Of a stretch of 64,000 bases of DNA, positions 53,021 through 61,671 are shown in pieces. Each line of letters begins with the position of its first letter. The first letter of the stretch is position 1. Under the pieces are notes generated by a model that was not told the DNA's origin, made no database searches, and saw nothing but the letters and a program-made list of their open reading frames with translations. The translations under genes and the position numbers were made by a program. Origin of the DNA: Candidatus Gastranaerophilales bacterium (GTDB taxonomy: Bacteria > Cyanobacteriota > Vampirovibrionia > Gastranaerophilales > Gastranaerophilaceae); assembly GCA_944324395.1 (NCBI GenBank), contig CALUWC010000007.1, positions 1 to 64,000 of the forward strand, given 5' to 3'.

Positions 53021-53968
53021 ATGAAAATTAGCGTTAAAGTACCGGCAACCACTGCCAATATCGGCCCCGGTTTTGACTGTATGGGTATGGCTTTGCCGAT
53101 TTATAACACTATTACAATTGAAGAAACGGTTCTTCCCGGTACTGGTGTTGAAATAAATGTAATTGCGGATAGTGATACTATAGATCAATTGTCATTAGAT
53201 CATGTCCCATGTGATGAAAATAGTATTGTATATAAAGCTGTTGAACTTTTATATAACTCTATTGGACAAACTCCGAGTGAATTGAGAATTAATATACATT
53301 CAAATATCCCTGTAGCCAGAGGCTTAGGAAGCAGTTCTTCTGTTATTGTAGGAGCATTAATCGCTGCAAATGAGCTGTTAGGCAGGCCTGCTGATGAAGT
53401 TGCTTTATTATCTATTGCTTGCGAAATTGAAGGTCATCCTGATAATATTACTCCCGCTATTGTCGGCGGATTAGTTATTTCTTCTCAGGAAGAAGACGGC
53501 AGAGTTGTTTACAGAAAGTTGAAATGGCCTGACAATTGGGCAGTAACGGTTTGTGTGCCTGATTTCGAATTATCTACGGATATCGCAAGATCAGTTTTAC
53601 CGACAGAAGTTCCGATTAAAGATGCTGTATTCAATGCACAGCGATTAGCCATGTTTGTAGAAGCAATTCACACAGAAGATGCAGAGTTGATGAAACTTGC
53701 TCTAAAAGATAAACTTCACCAGCCGTATAGAATGAAGCTGGTTCCTGGTTTAGATAAAATTATAGCTAATTTAAGACATTTTGATAATGTTTTGGGTTGT
53801 GTTTTGAGTGGTGCAGGATCTTCAATACTTGTTATTTCAGAAAAGAATGACCTTGAAAAAGTTAGAAATGTTGTTAGAGATACCTGGGCTGACCAAAATA
53901 TCAAATGTGTTATTAAAACCTTGTCTGTTGAAAATAACGGTGCTCAAATTATATCTAATGAAGATTAG
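53021..53968 (+). CDS. thrB: Homoserine kinase
   Basis: This 315-residue GHMP kinase phosphorylates homoserine in threonine synthesis. PATTANIGPGFDCMGMAL and the ATP loop PVARGLGSSSSVIVGA are diagnostic; the substrate region CEIEGHPDNITPAIVGG and the C-terminal VLGCVLSGAGSSIL follow. AGAAAGGTAGA lies upstream of the ATG with a TATAAT further upstream, so this gene has a normal leader, unlike several neighbours. thrA and thrC are not in the window. Confidence 0.94.
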   Translation: MKISVKVPATTANIGPGFDCMGMALPIYNTITIEETVLPGTGVEINVIADSDTIDQLSLDHVPCDENSIVYKAVELLYNSIGQTPSELRINIHSNIPVARGLGSSSSVIVGALIAANELLGRPADEVALLSIACEIEGHPDNITPAIVGGLVISSQEEDGRVVYRKLKWPDNWAVTVCVPDFELSTDIARSVLPTEVPIKDAVFNAQRLAMFVEAIHTEDAELMKLALKDKLHQPYRMKLVPGLDKIIANLRHFDNVLGCVLSGAGSSILVISEKNDLEKVRNVVRDTWADQNIKCVIKTLSVENNGAQIISNED

Positions 53969-54008
53969 CTTGTTGTATTAGAAACGATACTGATTTAATG
54001 TAATAATG

Positions 54009-54044
54009 ATATCCTTCATAATAATTGCATATTATGGAGGATAT
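54009..54044 (+). promoter_or_regulatory. Hairpin sequestering the ferredoxin Shine-Dalgarno
   Basis: ATATCCTTCATAAT (54009-54022) and ATTATGGAGGATAT (54031-54044) pair over 14 bp with one T-G pair and an 8-nt loop. The GGAGG used by the ferredoxin gene (54036-54040) lies fully in the 3' arm, and TTTTT follows at 54044-54048. It may act as a translational switch or as a thrB terminator. An extended -10 (TGA TTTAAT, 53991-53999) would start transcription just before the hairpin. Confidence 0.7.
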
Positions 54045-54048
54045 TTTT

Positions 54049-54234
54049 ATGAATGTTACTGTTTTAGATTCTTGTGTAGGCTGCGGTGCGTGTGCTATTA
54101 TAAATCCCGAAGTTTTCGATATGAAAGACAATAAGGCTGTTGTAAATTCAGTGAAAATTTCTGAAAGTGAGGATTTATGTATTGATGCTGCTATAAGTTG
54201 TCCTGTTAATGCAATTGAAATTTACGATTATTAA
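54049..54234 (+). CDS. 4Fe-4S ferredoxin (single cluster type)
   Basis: This 61-residue ferredoxin carries CVGCGAC near the start (C9, C12, C15) and a distant fourth Cys in SCPVNAI, the 1x[4Fe-4S] pattern with ferredoxin_4Fe-4S fold. ATG 54049 is used, with GGAGG about 8 nt upstream; the longer ORF from 54025 runs through the hairpin. Such ferredoxins move electrons in anaerobic metabolism. A terminator follows. Confidence 0.88.
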   Translation: MNVTVLDSCVGCGACAIINPEVFDMKDNKAVVNSVKISESEDLCIDAAISCPVNAIEIYDY

Positions 54235-54274
54235 CTTTTGTAAAGTCTTGTAACCCTTTTAGTATAAGAGTTTT

Positions 54275-54310
54275 AAAATTGTCCGAAATTTATTCGGGCA
54301 ATTTTTTATT
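54275..54310 (+). terminator. Rho-independent terminator of ferredoxin
   Basis: AAAATTGTCCGAA and TTCGGGCAATTTT pair over 13 bp (one T-G) with a 5-nt loop. A T run follows. Confidence 0.88.
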
Positions 54311-54375
54311 TATAAATTTCTTTATATAGAAGTAAGGTTATTTAAATTTTGTGTGTAAAGAAAGGTAGGTTATTT

Positions 54376-54816
54376 ATGACAAGTACTATTTATTCAGCAT
54401 CTCCTGTAAGAGTTATGGTAGATCCTTCAAAAGGAAGTTTAACAAACAGAGCTGAGTGTGCAAAAGAACATTTTAAAAATAATTTAAGCACTAATTTACA
54501 GTTAGGGTTAGCAGGTGCAGCCGGCGGTCTTGCTATTGCAAAGAAACCAAAATTTTTAGTTAAAATTGCAACTAAAATTGGTGAAGTAGCTTCAAAATTA
54601 GTTGGTAAATTAGGTGCCAAAGGCATGGCTGCAAAAATTATGAAAAATCCGACAAAATTTGGAAAATACGGTATGATTGCCGCAGCTGCTCTATGGGTAT
54701 TAAATAAAATTGAAAAGCATGCGTTCAAAGCAGGTCAAATTGACCAAAAATATACAGATGCTGCAGCTATAGAACAGCAGACAAAAAATGTTGTACTTGA
54801 TTATTATGTAAAATAA
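54376..54816 (+). CDS. Small Gly/Ala/Lys-rich membrane-type protein, unknown
   Basis: This 146-residue protein is not recognised. After a polar N-terminus (MTSTIYSASPVRVMVD) come two hydrophobic, small-residue-rich helices, near residues 43-58 (GLAGAAGGLAIA) and 98-112 (YGMIAAAALWVLNKI), separated by a Lys-rich stretch. It may be a peripheral or small integral membrane protein. AAAGGTAGG precedes the ATG at 54376, preferred over a start 9 codons upstream. A terminator follows. Confidence 0.65.
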   Translation: MTSTIYSASPVRVMVDPSKGSLTNRAECAKEHFKNNLSTNLQLGLAGAAGGLAIAKKPKFLVKIATKIGEVASKLVGKLGAKGMAAKIMKNPTKFGKYGMIAAAALWVLNKIEKHAFKAGQIDQKYTDAAAIEQQTKNVVLDYYVK

Positions 54817-54843
54817 TATGAAATATTATAATATATAATATTG

Positions 54844-54873
54844 AAAAAGAGGTATAAAGCTATACCTCTTTTT
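54844..54873. terminator. Bidirectional hairpin terminator
   Basis: AAAAAGAGGTATA and TATACCTCTTTTT form a 13-bp stem with an AAGC loop. The A and T ends let it work in both directions. It lies between the small plus-strand gene and the minus-strand small gene downstream of glmS, and contains the latter's stop. Confidence 0.8.
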
Positions 54874-55021
54874 CGTATGTTATACATAACTTCAACTTAT
54901 TTTCACAAACATCTACAATTGCCCATCGTAGAATTTCACCGTATATATCTTTTAGCAAATTTTCAATGGATATAGATGTATTATATTCCAATTCAGTAAC
55001 TTCGGATATTATACTTTTCAT
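54860..55021 (-). CDS. Small protein downstream of glmS, 53 residues
   Basis: The minus strand encodes MKSIISEVTELEYNTS, then ISIENLLKDIYGEILRWAI and VDVCENKLKLCITYEKEV. It starts 17 bp after the glmS stop behind an AGGGAAACC sequence, so it is likely the second gene of the glmS operon. The stop lies in the terminator hairpin. It has a helix-then-strand pattern with two Cys. No family is recognised, and it is too short for standard ORF cut-offs. Confidence 0.6.
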   Translation of the reverse strand: MKSIISEVTELEYNTSISIENLLKDIYGEILRWAIVDVCENKLKLCITYEKEV

Positions 55022-55038
55022 AATTTGGTTTCCCTGAA

Positions 55039-56883
55039 TTATTCGACTGTTACAGATTTTGCAAGGTTTCTTGGTTGGTCTACATCTTTACCTAAAAATT
55101 CTGCAATGTAGTAAGCTATCAATTGTAACGGAACCATAGCAACTATTGGAGATAAGAGTTCATCAACTTCCGGAACTCTTATTATATAATCAAATAATTC
55201 GTCTAACTTTTTATCAGCAGAATCTGTCAAGGCAATCATTCTCGCATTGCGGGCTTTTGCTTCTTCGCTGTTTGAAAGAAGTTTTTCATAAACTTTACCC
55301 TTCATCAATATTGATAAAACAGGCATTGTTTCATCAAGCATTGCTATAGGTCCATGTTTTAATTCTCCTGCAGGATATCCGGTTGCATTAATATAGCTGA
55401 TTTCTTTTAGTTTTAATGCCCCTTCTAACGCTGTAGGGTAATTTATACCGCGTGCTATATAAATGAAATCTCTTGTATTTGAATATTTTCTGGCACAGGT
55501 TTGAATATTTTCTTTATGAGCCAGAATTTGCTCTATTTTTTGCGGTAATATGAGCATTTCTGATTTTATAGTTTTTAAATCAGCCGCACTCATAGTTTCT
55601 TTAATTTCTGCCATATATAATGCAAGCAGATAGAACGATGTAAGCTGAGCAATGTATGATTTTGTTGCTGCAACAGAAACTTCAATACCTGCACTAACAG
55701 GGATTAAGCTGTCGGCTTCCCTTGCCATAGCACTATCAGGACGATTTGTAATAATCAGAATATGAGAGCCTTTTGCTTTAGACTGCTTGATTGCCGTTAG
55801 TGTATCTGCAGTTTCTCCGGATTGGGATACCCCTATAACAAGAGTATGTGTATCAGTTACAGTTTTTCTATAAATATATTCGCTTGAGGCTTCCACATCT
55901 ACTGGGATTCCGCAAAAATCTTCAATTATATATTTACCTATCATAGCGGCATGTAATGATGTTCCGCATGCAATAATTTGTATTCTGTTAAGTTCTTTTA
56001 GGGTATTTCTTGTTAATTTTACTTCATTTAAAATGATAGGAGAATCGGAGGTGTGCAATTTTCCTACAAGAATATTTCTTATAACATCAGGCTGCTCATG
56101 AATTTCTTTGAGCATAAAATGCTTATAGCCCATTTTACTTAATGCTACAGGTTCCCATGGAAGAATTTCTACTTTAGGTGTAACTTCATTTTCATTTTCA
56201 TCTTCAAGTTTCATTGAATTTGGAGTTAATGTAGCTACCTGATTATCTGTCAGATAGATTGCTTTTTTAGTGTGTTTTATAATAGCCGGAACATCAGATG
56301 CTACATAATACTCATTTTCACCGACTCCGATTATAAGCGGTGCATTTCTTTTGGTAACAACAAGTTTATTTGGTTCATCATTATGCATTATGCAAAGAGC
56401 ATACGCTCCTTCTATTTTCTTTGCCGCTAATTGTACAGCTTTTGTTAAATCTTTCACTTGGCCATAAATATCAGCTACAAGATGTGCAACAGTTTCTGTA
56501 TCGGTCTGGGATCTGAATTTACAACCCTTAGCTTCTAATTCTGCTTTTAGTTCTTTGTAATTTTCTATAATACCGTTGTGGACAACAACTAATTTACCGC
56601 AGCCGCATGTATGCGGGTGAGCATTAACAACAGTAGGAGCTCCATGCGTTGCCCATCTGATGTGTCCTATACCCATGGTTGCTTTTGAAATTTCATAGGC
56701 ATGCGGGGTTAATTCTTCCCGCAGATTGCCCAGTTTTCCTTCTGCTTTGTAAACCTTAATTGAATCTTCACATTTAACTGCAATACCTGAGGAATCATAG
56801 CCCCTGTATTCTAACTGTTCCAATCCGTCTAATAATATATCAACAACCGGTTTATAACCGACGTATCCTACGATACCACACAT
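55039..56883 (-). CDS. glmS: Glutamine-fructose-6-phosphate aminotransferase
   Basis: This 614-residue enzyme makes glucosamine-6-phosphate, the first step of peptidoglycan and LPS amino-sugar synthesis. The N-terminal glutaminase uses Cys2 (MCGIVGY) and has GIGHIRWATHGAP and VVHNGIIENYKEL. Two SIS domains follow with CGTSLHAAMIGKY, GVSQSGETADT and AGELKHGPIAML. The C-terminus ends QPRNLAKSVTVE as in the family. AGGGAGAAG precedes the ATG. The 92-bp upstream interval shows no glmS ribozyme. Confidence 0.96.
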   Translation of the reverse strand: MCGIVGYVGYKPVVDILLDGLEQLEYRGYDSSGIAVKCEDSIKVYKAEGKLGNLREELTPHAYEISKATMGIGHIRWATHGAPTVVNAHPHTCGCGKLVVVHNGIIENYKELKAELEAKGCKFRSQTDTETVAHLVADIYGQVKDLTKAVQLAAKKIEGAYALCIMHNDEPNKLVVTKRNAPLIIGVGENEYYVASDVPAIIKHTKKAIYLTDNQVATLTPNSMKLEDENENEVTPKVEILPWEPVALSKMGYKHFMLKEIHEQPDVIRNILVGKLHTSDSPIILNEVKLTRNTLKELNRIQIIACGTSLHAAMIGKYIIEDFCGIPVDVEASSEYIYRKTVTDTHTLVIGVSQSGETADTLTAIKQSKAKGSHILIITNRPDSAMAREADSLIPVSAGIEVSVAATKSYIAQLTSFYLLALYMAEIKETMSAADLKTIKSEMLILPQKIEQILAHKENIQTCARKYSNTRDFIYIARGINYPTALEGALKLKEISYINATGYPAGELKHGPIAMLDETMPVLSILMKGKVYEKLLSNSEEAKARNARMIALTDSADKKLDELFDYIIRVPEVDELLSPIVAMVPLQLIAYYIAEFLGKDVDQPRNLAKSVTVE

Positions 56884-56975
56884 ATTGTTTTCTTCTCCCT
56901 TAGCTAACTACAATATATATAGTATCATCAAAATAGCAAGATTATTAAACCTTAATATAAATTTTATATTTATAT

Positions 56976-57644
56976 TTAATCAAGAATGGTTATACTTGCA
57001 CGAGATGAGGTCGGCTGTAAATAGCTTGGAGTACCATAATATGTTCTTGTTCCATATGTACTGTTTGTTCTCGGACGATAACCAAATCGGTTATCGTATG
57101 GTCTGTGACGATAGCCTGCTCTGAATCCCGGCCTTATTCCCGGCCTAACTCCATGTCTGAAACTGTTTGGATGAAACGGTGAATTTATTATTGATGGTGT
57201 AAAACCTGTTGGCTGGCCGATAAATCTGTTATATAATCTTTGTCTTGGTGTATATGATGTAAAATTTCCGTTCCTTGTAAAATAGCTGCTTGTGCCTGTC
57301 GGGTACGAATTTTCAGAATATCTGCCGTATGTATTAGAAGAGGAAGCAATTTTCTTGTAATTAGCAAGGATATTATTCATTCTATCTGCTGTATTCATAG
57401 TTGAATAACTCTTTTTAAATATTTTCTTTTCGATTCTGTTTAATCTTTCATTTATATTTTCATTTCTATAGTTTTTTCCGAATAGGTAATCTTCAATGTG
57501 TATTAAATCATTGCCGTATGCATTGTCTGTTGTTCCGCTGTAAACAGGAATATTTGATTTTCCGTTAATGATGTAAGCATGTGCCAAGTTTTCAATTAGC
57601 AGTAAACAGCATAATGTTAGTCCAATAGTTAGTATTTTTTTCAT
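56976..57644 (-). CDS. Secreted protein with short LxRIExxIF-type motif and Arg/Tyr-rich tail
   Basis: This 222-residue exported protein has a signal peptide at residues 1-23 (LIENLAHAY). Residues about 45-85 contain a motif repeated with variation, HIEDYLFGKNYRNENI and RLNRIEKKIFKKSYST, of a kind seen in secreted cyanobacterial-lineage proteins. Residues about 140-210 are rich in Arg, Gly, Pro and Tyr (RPGIRPGFRAGYRHRPYDNR), probably disordered and basic, and may bind polyanionic surface polymers. The function is unknown. Confidence 0.65.
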   Translation of the reverse strand: MKKILTIGLTLCCLLLIENLAHAYIINGKSNIPVYSGTTDNAYGNDLIHIEDYLFGKNYRNENINERLNRIEKKIFKKSYSTMNTADRMNNILANYKKIASSSNTYGRYSENSYPTGTSSYFTRNGNFTSYTPRQRLYNRFIGQPTGFTPSIINSPFHPNSFRHGVRPGIRPGFRAGYRHRPYDNRFGYRPRTNSTYGTRTYYGTPSYLQPTSSRASITILD

Positions 57645-57744
57645 GTAAACCTCAATTTCTCTTTACTGAGATAATATATTATTGTATTGTTATATTCATT
57701 CTACTGTCGGATAATCTTAACAATTAGATTTTTTTTGAATAAAA

Positions 57745-57753
57745 TGATATTAT
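57745..57753 (+). promoter_or_regulatory. Extended -10 promoter, leaderless alpha-mannosidase mRNA
   Basis: TGA TATTAT is followed by 6 nt and the ATG at 57760, with no Shine-Dalgarno. Confidence 0.55.
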
Positions 57754-57759
57754 ATATTT

Positions 57760-59820
57760 ATGTTCAATAAGAAGAAGAAAAAAGATGTAATTGCATATAT
57801 ACATACCCACTGGGATAGAGAATGGTACAGAGAATATGAAGTTTTCAGACTCCGTTTGTTGAGAGTATTTGACCATGTTCTTGATATGCTGTTAGAAGAT
57901 AAAATTCCGTCATTTTATTTTGACGGTCAAGTCGCCGCTTTACTTGATTATCTTGAAATGCGTCCGGAAAAAGAAGATTTAATCAGAATGTTTATCGGGC
58001 AAAAAAAACTGTTTATCGGTCCGTTTTATTGCTTAGTTGATGAATTTTTAACTGACGGTATTTGTTTTAGAAAAAATATTGAGATTGGTATGAAAATAGC
58101 CAAAGACTTTGGTTGTACTGATTTTATAGCATATCTTGCTGATACTTTTGGACACAGTAAAAATGTTCCGCTGATTTTGAAAGAATATGGTATAGACAAA
58201 GCTATTGTTTGGAGAGGCTGTGGAGATATTCCTTCTGAATTTATCTGGAATAAAATCAATACAGTAAATCTTATCAGAGGTTACTATATGGATATTTTTT
58301 CTTCTGATAAAACAATTGAAGAAAAGGCTGAGTTTTTAAAATCCAATTTAGATAAAATTGCTGAAAAATCAGGAGAGACATTACTTCTTCCAATCGGAGC
58401 CGACCATCTTAATGTTCCGGATGATATTATGGCACAAATAGAGGCAGTCAATGAAATTCTTGATGATTACACAATTAGAATCGGTTCTCCGTTTGAGTAT
58501 TTCAATAAAGTTAAATTCAAGCACAAACATAATGATGAACTTAGAGATAATTCAAAAACATTTATTTTGCCCGGCTCTTATTCTGCCAGAATGAAATTAA
58601 AACAATTAAATACTGAATGTTCTTATAAACTTGATATCGCCGATAAATTGCAGTTTAATTTCGGCAGTAAATATGAAAACAGTATTGAATATGCTTATAA
58701 AATGTTGCTTCAAAATCAAGCACATGACAGTATTTGCGGATGCTCTACCGATATGGTGCATGAAGAAAATATTACAAGGTACAAAAAAATTATGCAGATT
58801 GCAGATACGATAGTTGAAGAAATTCGCCTTGAACAACCTGAAAATATGACAATCACATTTAAGTATCTTGATAAATACAAAATTTTAGAGGTTGAAAGAC
58901 CTGTAGTTGATAAAAATGCACAGGTTATTTCTCAGCGTAAAGGTTTTCCTGCGGCTTTGCTTTATGATACAAACAAGGTTCCCGTTACTGAAGATTATAC
59001 GACTTTGTACACGATGTTGAAAGAATTCAATGCAGATGGTTCAAAATCTGATGTTTTAGTTGACTCAAGCAATATATTTAATTCCAATATAAGACTTGAA
59101 ATTGATGATGGTAAATTGAATGTTTACGACAGGGCAAAGTGCTATCCTAACTTTATTGAGTTTATCCGCTGCAAGGATAAAGGTGATACATATAACTTTG
59201 GACCGGTTGCGGATGATGTTTATGAAGTTGCTGAAATAAAGTCAGCAAGAGTCATAGAAAAAGGACCTCTGCGTGTTGCTCTGCGAATTGTTACATCTTT
59301 TTTCTCTGTAGATGTATCTTTGAATAAAAAATCAAAACTTTTGAATTTTAAAATAAAATGGCTTAATCTCTTGTCAAATAAGTTATGGCAGGTTAGATTT
59401 AATTTTAATAATCCGGTGAAAGAGGTTCAATCTGAGGATATGAATCTGCTTATCTCACGAAAATTTGATCCTGATTACAATATAAGGGAAAATCTTCCAA
59501 AAACCAGAGGTATAGAGGCAAAGGCAAATATAGCTCCTATGCAGAGATTTGTGTGGGCAAATAAACTGGGTATTATTACAAAAGGTTTGACAGAATATGA
59601 AGTGTATAAAAACTCTTTATCAATTACCTTATTAAGGAGTACGGGTGTAATTTCAAATCCTAAAAATCCTGCACGTTCTACTCCTGCCGGTCCGCCTCTT
59701 GAGGTTCCGGGAGCTCAGATGCTTGGAGAAAATATTGCAGAATTTTCAATAGGATTTTTTGGTGTTAAAGATTGGGCAAATTATGTTGAAGAGGTTTATC
59801 CTCAAACTGTGATTTTCTAA
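57760..59820 (+). CDS. GH38 alpha-mannosidase-like enzyme
   Basis: This 686-residue protein has the GH38 catalytic domain: zinc ligands H17 and D19 in HTHWDREW, nucleophile D128 in YLADTFGHSKNVP, and the later LQNQAHDSICGCSTD zinc block. Relatives cleave mannosylglycerate or host-type mannosyl glycans. It lacks a signal peptide, so it is cytosolic and may act on imported saccharides or phosphorylated sugars, like E. coli MngB. It is shorter than MngB (about 880 residues) through a reduced C-terminal beta-domain. It stands alone with a leaderless-type promoter. Confidence 0.87.
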   Translation: MFNKKKKKDVIAYIHTHWDREWYREYEVFRLRLLRVFDHVLDMLLEDKIPSFYFDGQVAALLDYLEMRPEKEDLIRMFIGQKKLFIGPFYCLVDEFLTDGICFRKNIEIGMKIAKDFGCTDFIAYLADTFGHSKNVPLILKEYGIDKAIVWRGCGDIPSEFIWNKINTVNLIRGYYMDIFSSDKTIEEKAEFLKSNLDKIAEKSGETLLLPIGADHLNVPDDIMAQIEAVNEILDDYTIRIGSPFEYFNKVKFKHKHNDELRDNSKTFILPGSYSARMKLKQLNTECSYKLDIADKLQFNFGSKYENSIEYAYKMLLQNQAHDSICGCSTDMVHEENITRYKKIMQIADTIVEEIRLEQPENMTITFKYLDKYKILEVERPVVDKNAQVISQRKGFPAALLYDTNKVPVTEDYTTLYTMLKEFNADGSKSDVLVDSSNIFNSNIRLEIDDGKLNVYDRAKCYPNFIEFIRCKDKGDTYNFGPVADDVYEVAEIKSARVIEKGPLRVALRIVTSFFSVDVSLNKKSKLLNFKIKWLNLLSNKLWQVRFNFNNPVKEVQSEDMNLLISRKFDPDYNIRENLPKTRGIEAKANIAPMQRFVWANKLGIITKGLTEYEVYKNSLSITLLRSTGVISNPKNPARSTPAGPPLEVPGAQMLGENIAEFSIGFFGVKDWANYVEEVYPQTVIF

Positions 59821-59832
59821 ATGCAAAATAAA

Positions 59833-59864
59833 AAGCGGTCTGTATTTGACCGCTTAATGTTATT
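59833..59864 (+). terminator. Hairpin terminator after GH38 gene
   Basis: AAGCGGTC and GACCGCTT form an 8-bp GC-rich stem with a 7-nt loop. The following AATGTTATT is only partly T-rich. Confidence 0.55.
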
Positions 59865-59917
59865 AGTGTTTATTTCCTATCCTTTTCCTGTGTTTCTTTT
59901 CTCTTTTGTCCTATTGA

Positions 59918-60166
59918 TTATCCAACAACTTTTGATATAAAGTTTACGGCTTCAAAGAATGAATCTTTTACAAATTCTTTAGCCAAAACTTTGATTGGTC
60001 TGTTTTCTATGCAGTCAAATACATAGTATATCGGATCTTGAGAATTATTAAATCTCATTCTTTTATCTTTATTTTCCAGATACTTAAAATCCTCAACAGA
60101 TTGTTTTCTACGTCTTGGGGATCTTCTGGTCATTGTTCCAAATGCTTGTCCTGATGCTGCTAACAT
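59918..60166 (-). CDS. Small basic protein, unknown
   Basis: This 82-residue protein has a basic N-terminal patch (TRRSPRRRKQSVEDF) and a C-terminal half that reads YYVFDCIENRPIKVLAKEFVKDSF, possibly a small alpha/beta fold. No signal peptide or membrane helix is seen. AGAGAGAGTAAG before the ATG is a weak ribosome-binding site. No family is recognised. Confidence 0.6.
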   Translation of the reverse strand: MLAASGQAFGTMTRRSPRRRKQSVEDFKYLENKDKRMRFNNSQDPIYYVFDCIENRPIKVLAKEFVKDSFFEAVNFISKVVG

Positions 60167-60261
60167 AATTCTTACTCTCTCTTATATCTTACATATATAT
60201 AAAGTAAATATTTCAAGAAAAATTGCTTTTTTTATATTTGTTATGTTAACAATCCTTAATA

Positions 60262-61671
60262 TTATTGTACAAAGTCTACAGAATCATCTTCCGGAATGTT
60301 TTTGCCGATAGATTTTTCCAATTCTGCTTTGGCGGAATTGTATTGATATAAAGCATTATAGTATGTTAACTGAGCCTCTTCATACATAATTTCGGCATCT
60401 TTTAATTCTGTCGGGCTGGCTTCACCGACTCTGTATCTGCCGTATGAAAGTTCATAATTTTCTTTAGACTGCTTAACTTGCAGCATAGCAACAGGTATCT
60501 GGTTTCTTTTTTCATCTAGTTTTAAATAGGCATTTTGAATTTCAAGGTAAATCGCATTTTGCGTATTTCTTGCATTTGCAAGTTCTCTGTCATAAAGATA
60601 TCTGGCTTCTTTAATTTCATTTTTTATAAGCATAGCATTTATTGCAGGGAATGTCAGATAAGCACCCAAATTGAATCCGTAGTTTGAATTCCAGGATTTG
60701 CCGCCTCGTTGATATTGACCTTCAACTGATATTGTTGGTAAAAATGATTTTTTAGTAAGTTTAATTGTTTGGTTAGTGCCTTCGACTTTTATTTCCGCAA
60801 GTTTCAATTCAGGTCTGGAATCTCTTGCAATATCAATGGCCTGTTCAAATGTTAAATTTATCGGTCTGTATTGCAATTTGTCCTGTACATCGTATTTTTC
60901 AATATATGGAACACCCATAATGTTATTTAGTTTTGCAATTGCAAGATTTACAGCATTATCAGCTTCAATAAGCCGTAATTTAGCATTGCTTAAATTTGAT
61001 TCAGCAATTGTTACATCAACTTTCGGATTCATACCGATTTGATAAAATGCTTTTGCCTGATCATAGAACATTTGGAATTTATCAACGGTATCCTGAGCAA
61101 CACGTTTGGCTTCATAGGCATATAATACATTGTAATAAGCATCTTTTGTTTGATAAATCACGTTATTTACTGTAGCTTCAAATGTTTTTTTATACCCTTC
61201 ATAATCTAATTTCCTGATTGTAGCTTGATTTTGAGTAACTCCAAAATCATACAACATTTGCTGCAAAGAGATTTGACCAAGCAAATAGTAGTCAAATTCA
61301 AGTTTTCTGCCCAACGCATCAGACAATTGAAGCTGCTTTAATCTTGTATAACCTGTTTGCCAAGAAATGGTTGGGAAATAATTTGACCAGACTTGTCTAA
61401 CTCTTGCATCAGAGGCTAAAATATCTTGAAATGCTGCATTGATCTGTGGATTATTGCCCAGAGCAAGTTTTATGCAATTATCAAGTGTCATATCTATATT
61501 TTTTTCAACCGATCCTGATATTACATAATCCGGATTTACTTGCACATCAGGGAGAACACCTTCACTTTTCGGATACTCCTTCGCATTAATTTTATTGCCA
61601 AGGGCTTTAGCAAAAGCTATAGGCATAAAATTGAATATTATTAGAGCTATAATTAGAATTTTTTTAGCCAT
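60262..61671 (-). CDS. TolC-family outer-membrane efflux protein
   Basis: This 469-residue outer-membrane channel subunit has a signal peptide (residues 1-21, ending PIAFA), then two outer-membrane-efflux repeats of long helical hairpins (LDNCIKLALGNNPQIN; LTFEQAIDIARDSRPELK). The start is set at the ATG at 61671 because it begins the signal peptide and overlaps the RND gene stop as ATGGCTAA; the longer ORF to 61710 adds 13 basic residues inside the RND gene. It pairs with the upstream RND pump to form a tripartite exporter. Confidence 0.9.
   Translation of the reverse strand: MAKKILIIALIIFNFMPIAFAKALGNKINAKEYPKSEGVLPDVQVNPDYVISGSVEKNIDMTLDNCIKLALGNNPQINAAFQDILASDARVRQVWSNYFPTISWQTGYTRLKQLQLSDALGRKLEFDYYLLGQISLQQMLYDFGVTQNQATIRKLDYEGYKKTFEATVNNVIYQTKDAYYNVLYAYEAKRVAQDTVDKFQMFYDQAKAFYQIGMNPKVDVTIAESNLSNAKLRLIEADNAVNLAIAKLNNIMGVPYIEKYDVQDKLQYRPINLTFEQAIDIARDSRPELKLAEIKVEGTNQTIKLTKKSFLPTISVEGQYQRGGKSWNSNYGFNLGAYLTFPAINAMLIKNEIKEARYLYDRELANARNTQNAIYLEIQNAYLKLDEKRNQIPVAMLQVKQSKENYELSYGRYRVGEASPTELKDAEIMYEEAQLTYYNALYQYNSAKAELEKSIGKNIPEDDSVDFVQ

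Noticed and set aside
56884..56975. glmS ribozyme upstream of glmS
   Set aside because: The interval is short and AT-rich, shows an ordinary AGGGAGAAG ribosome-binding site and none of the ribozyme core sequence.
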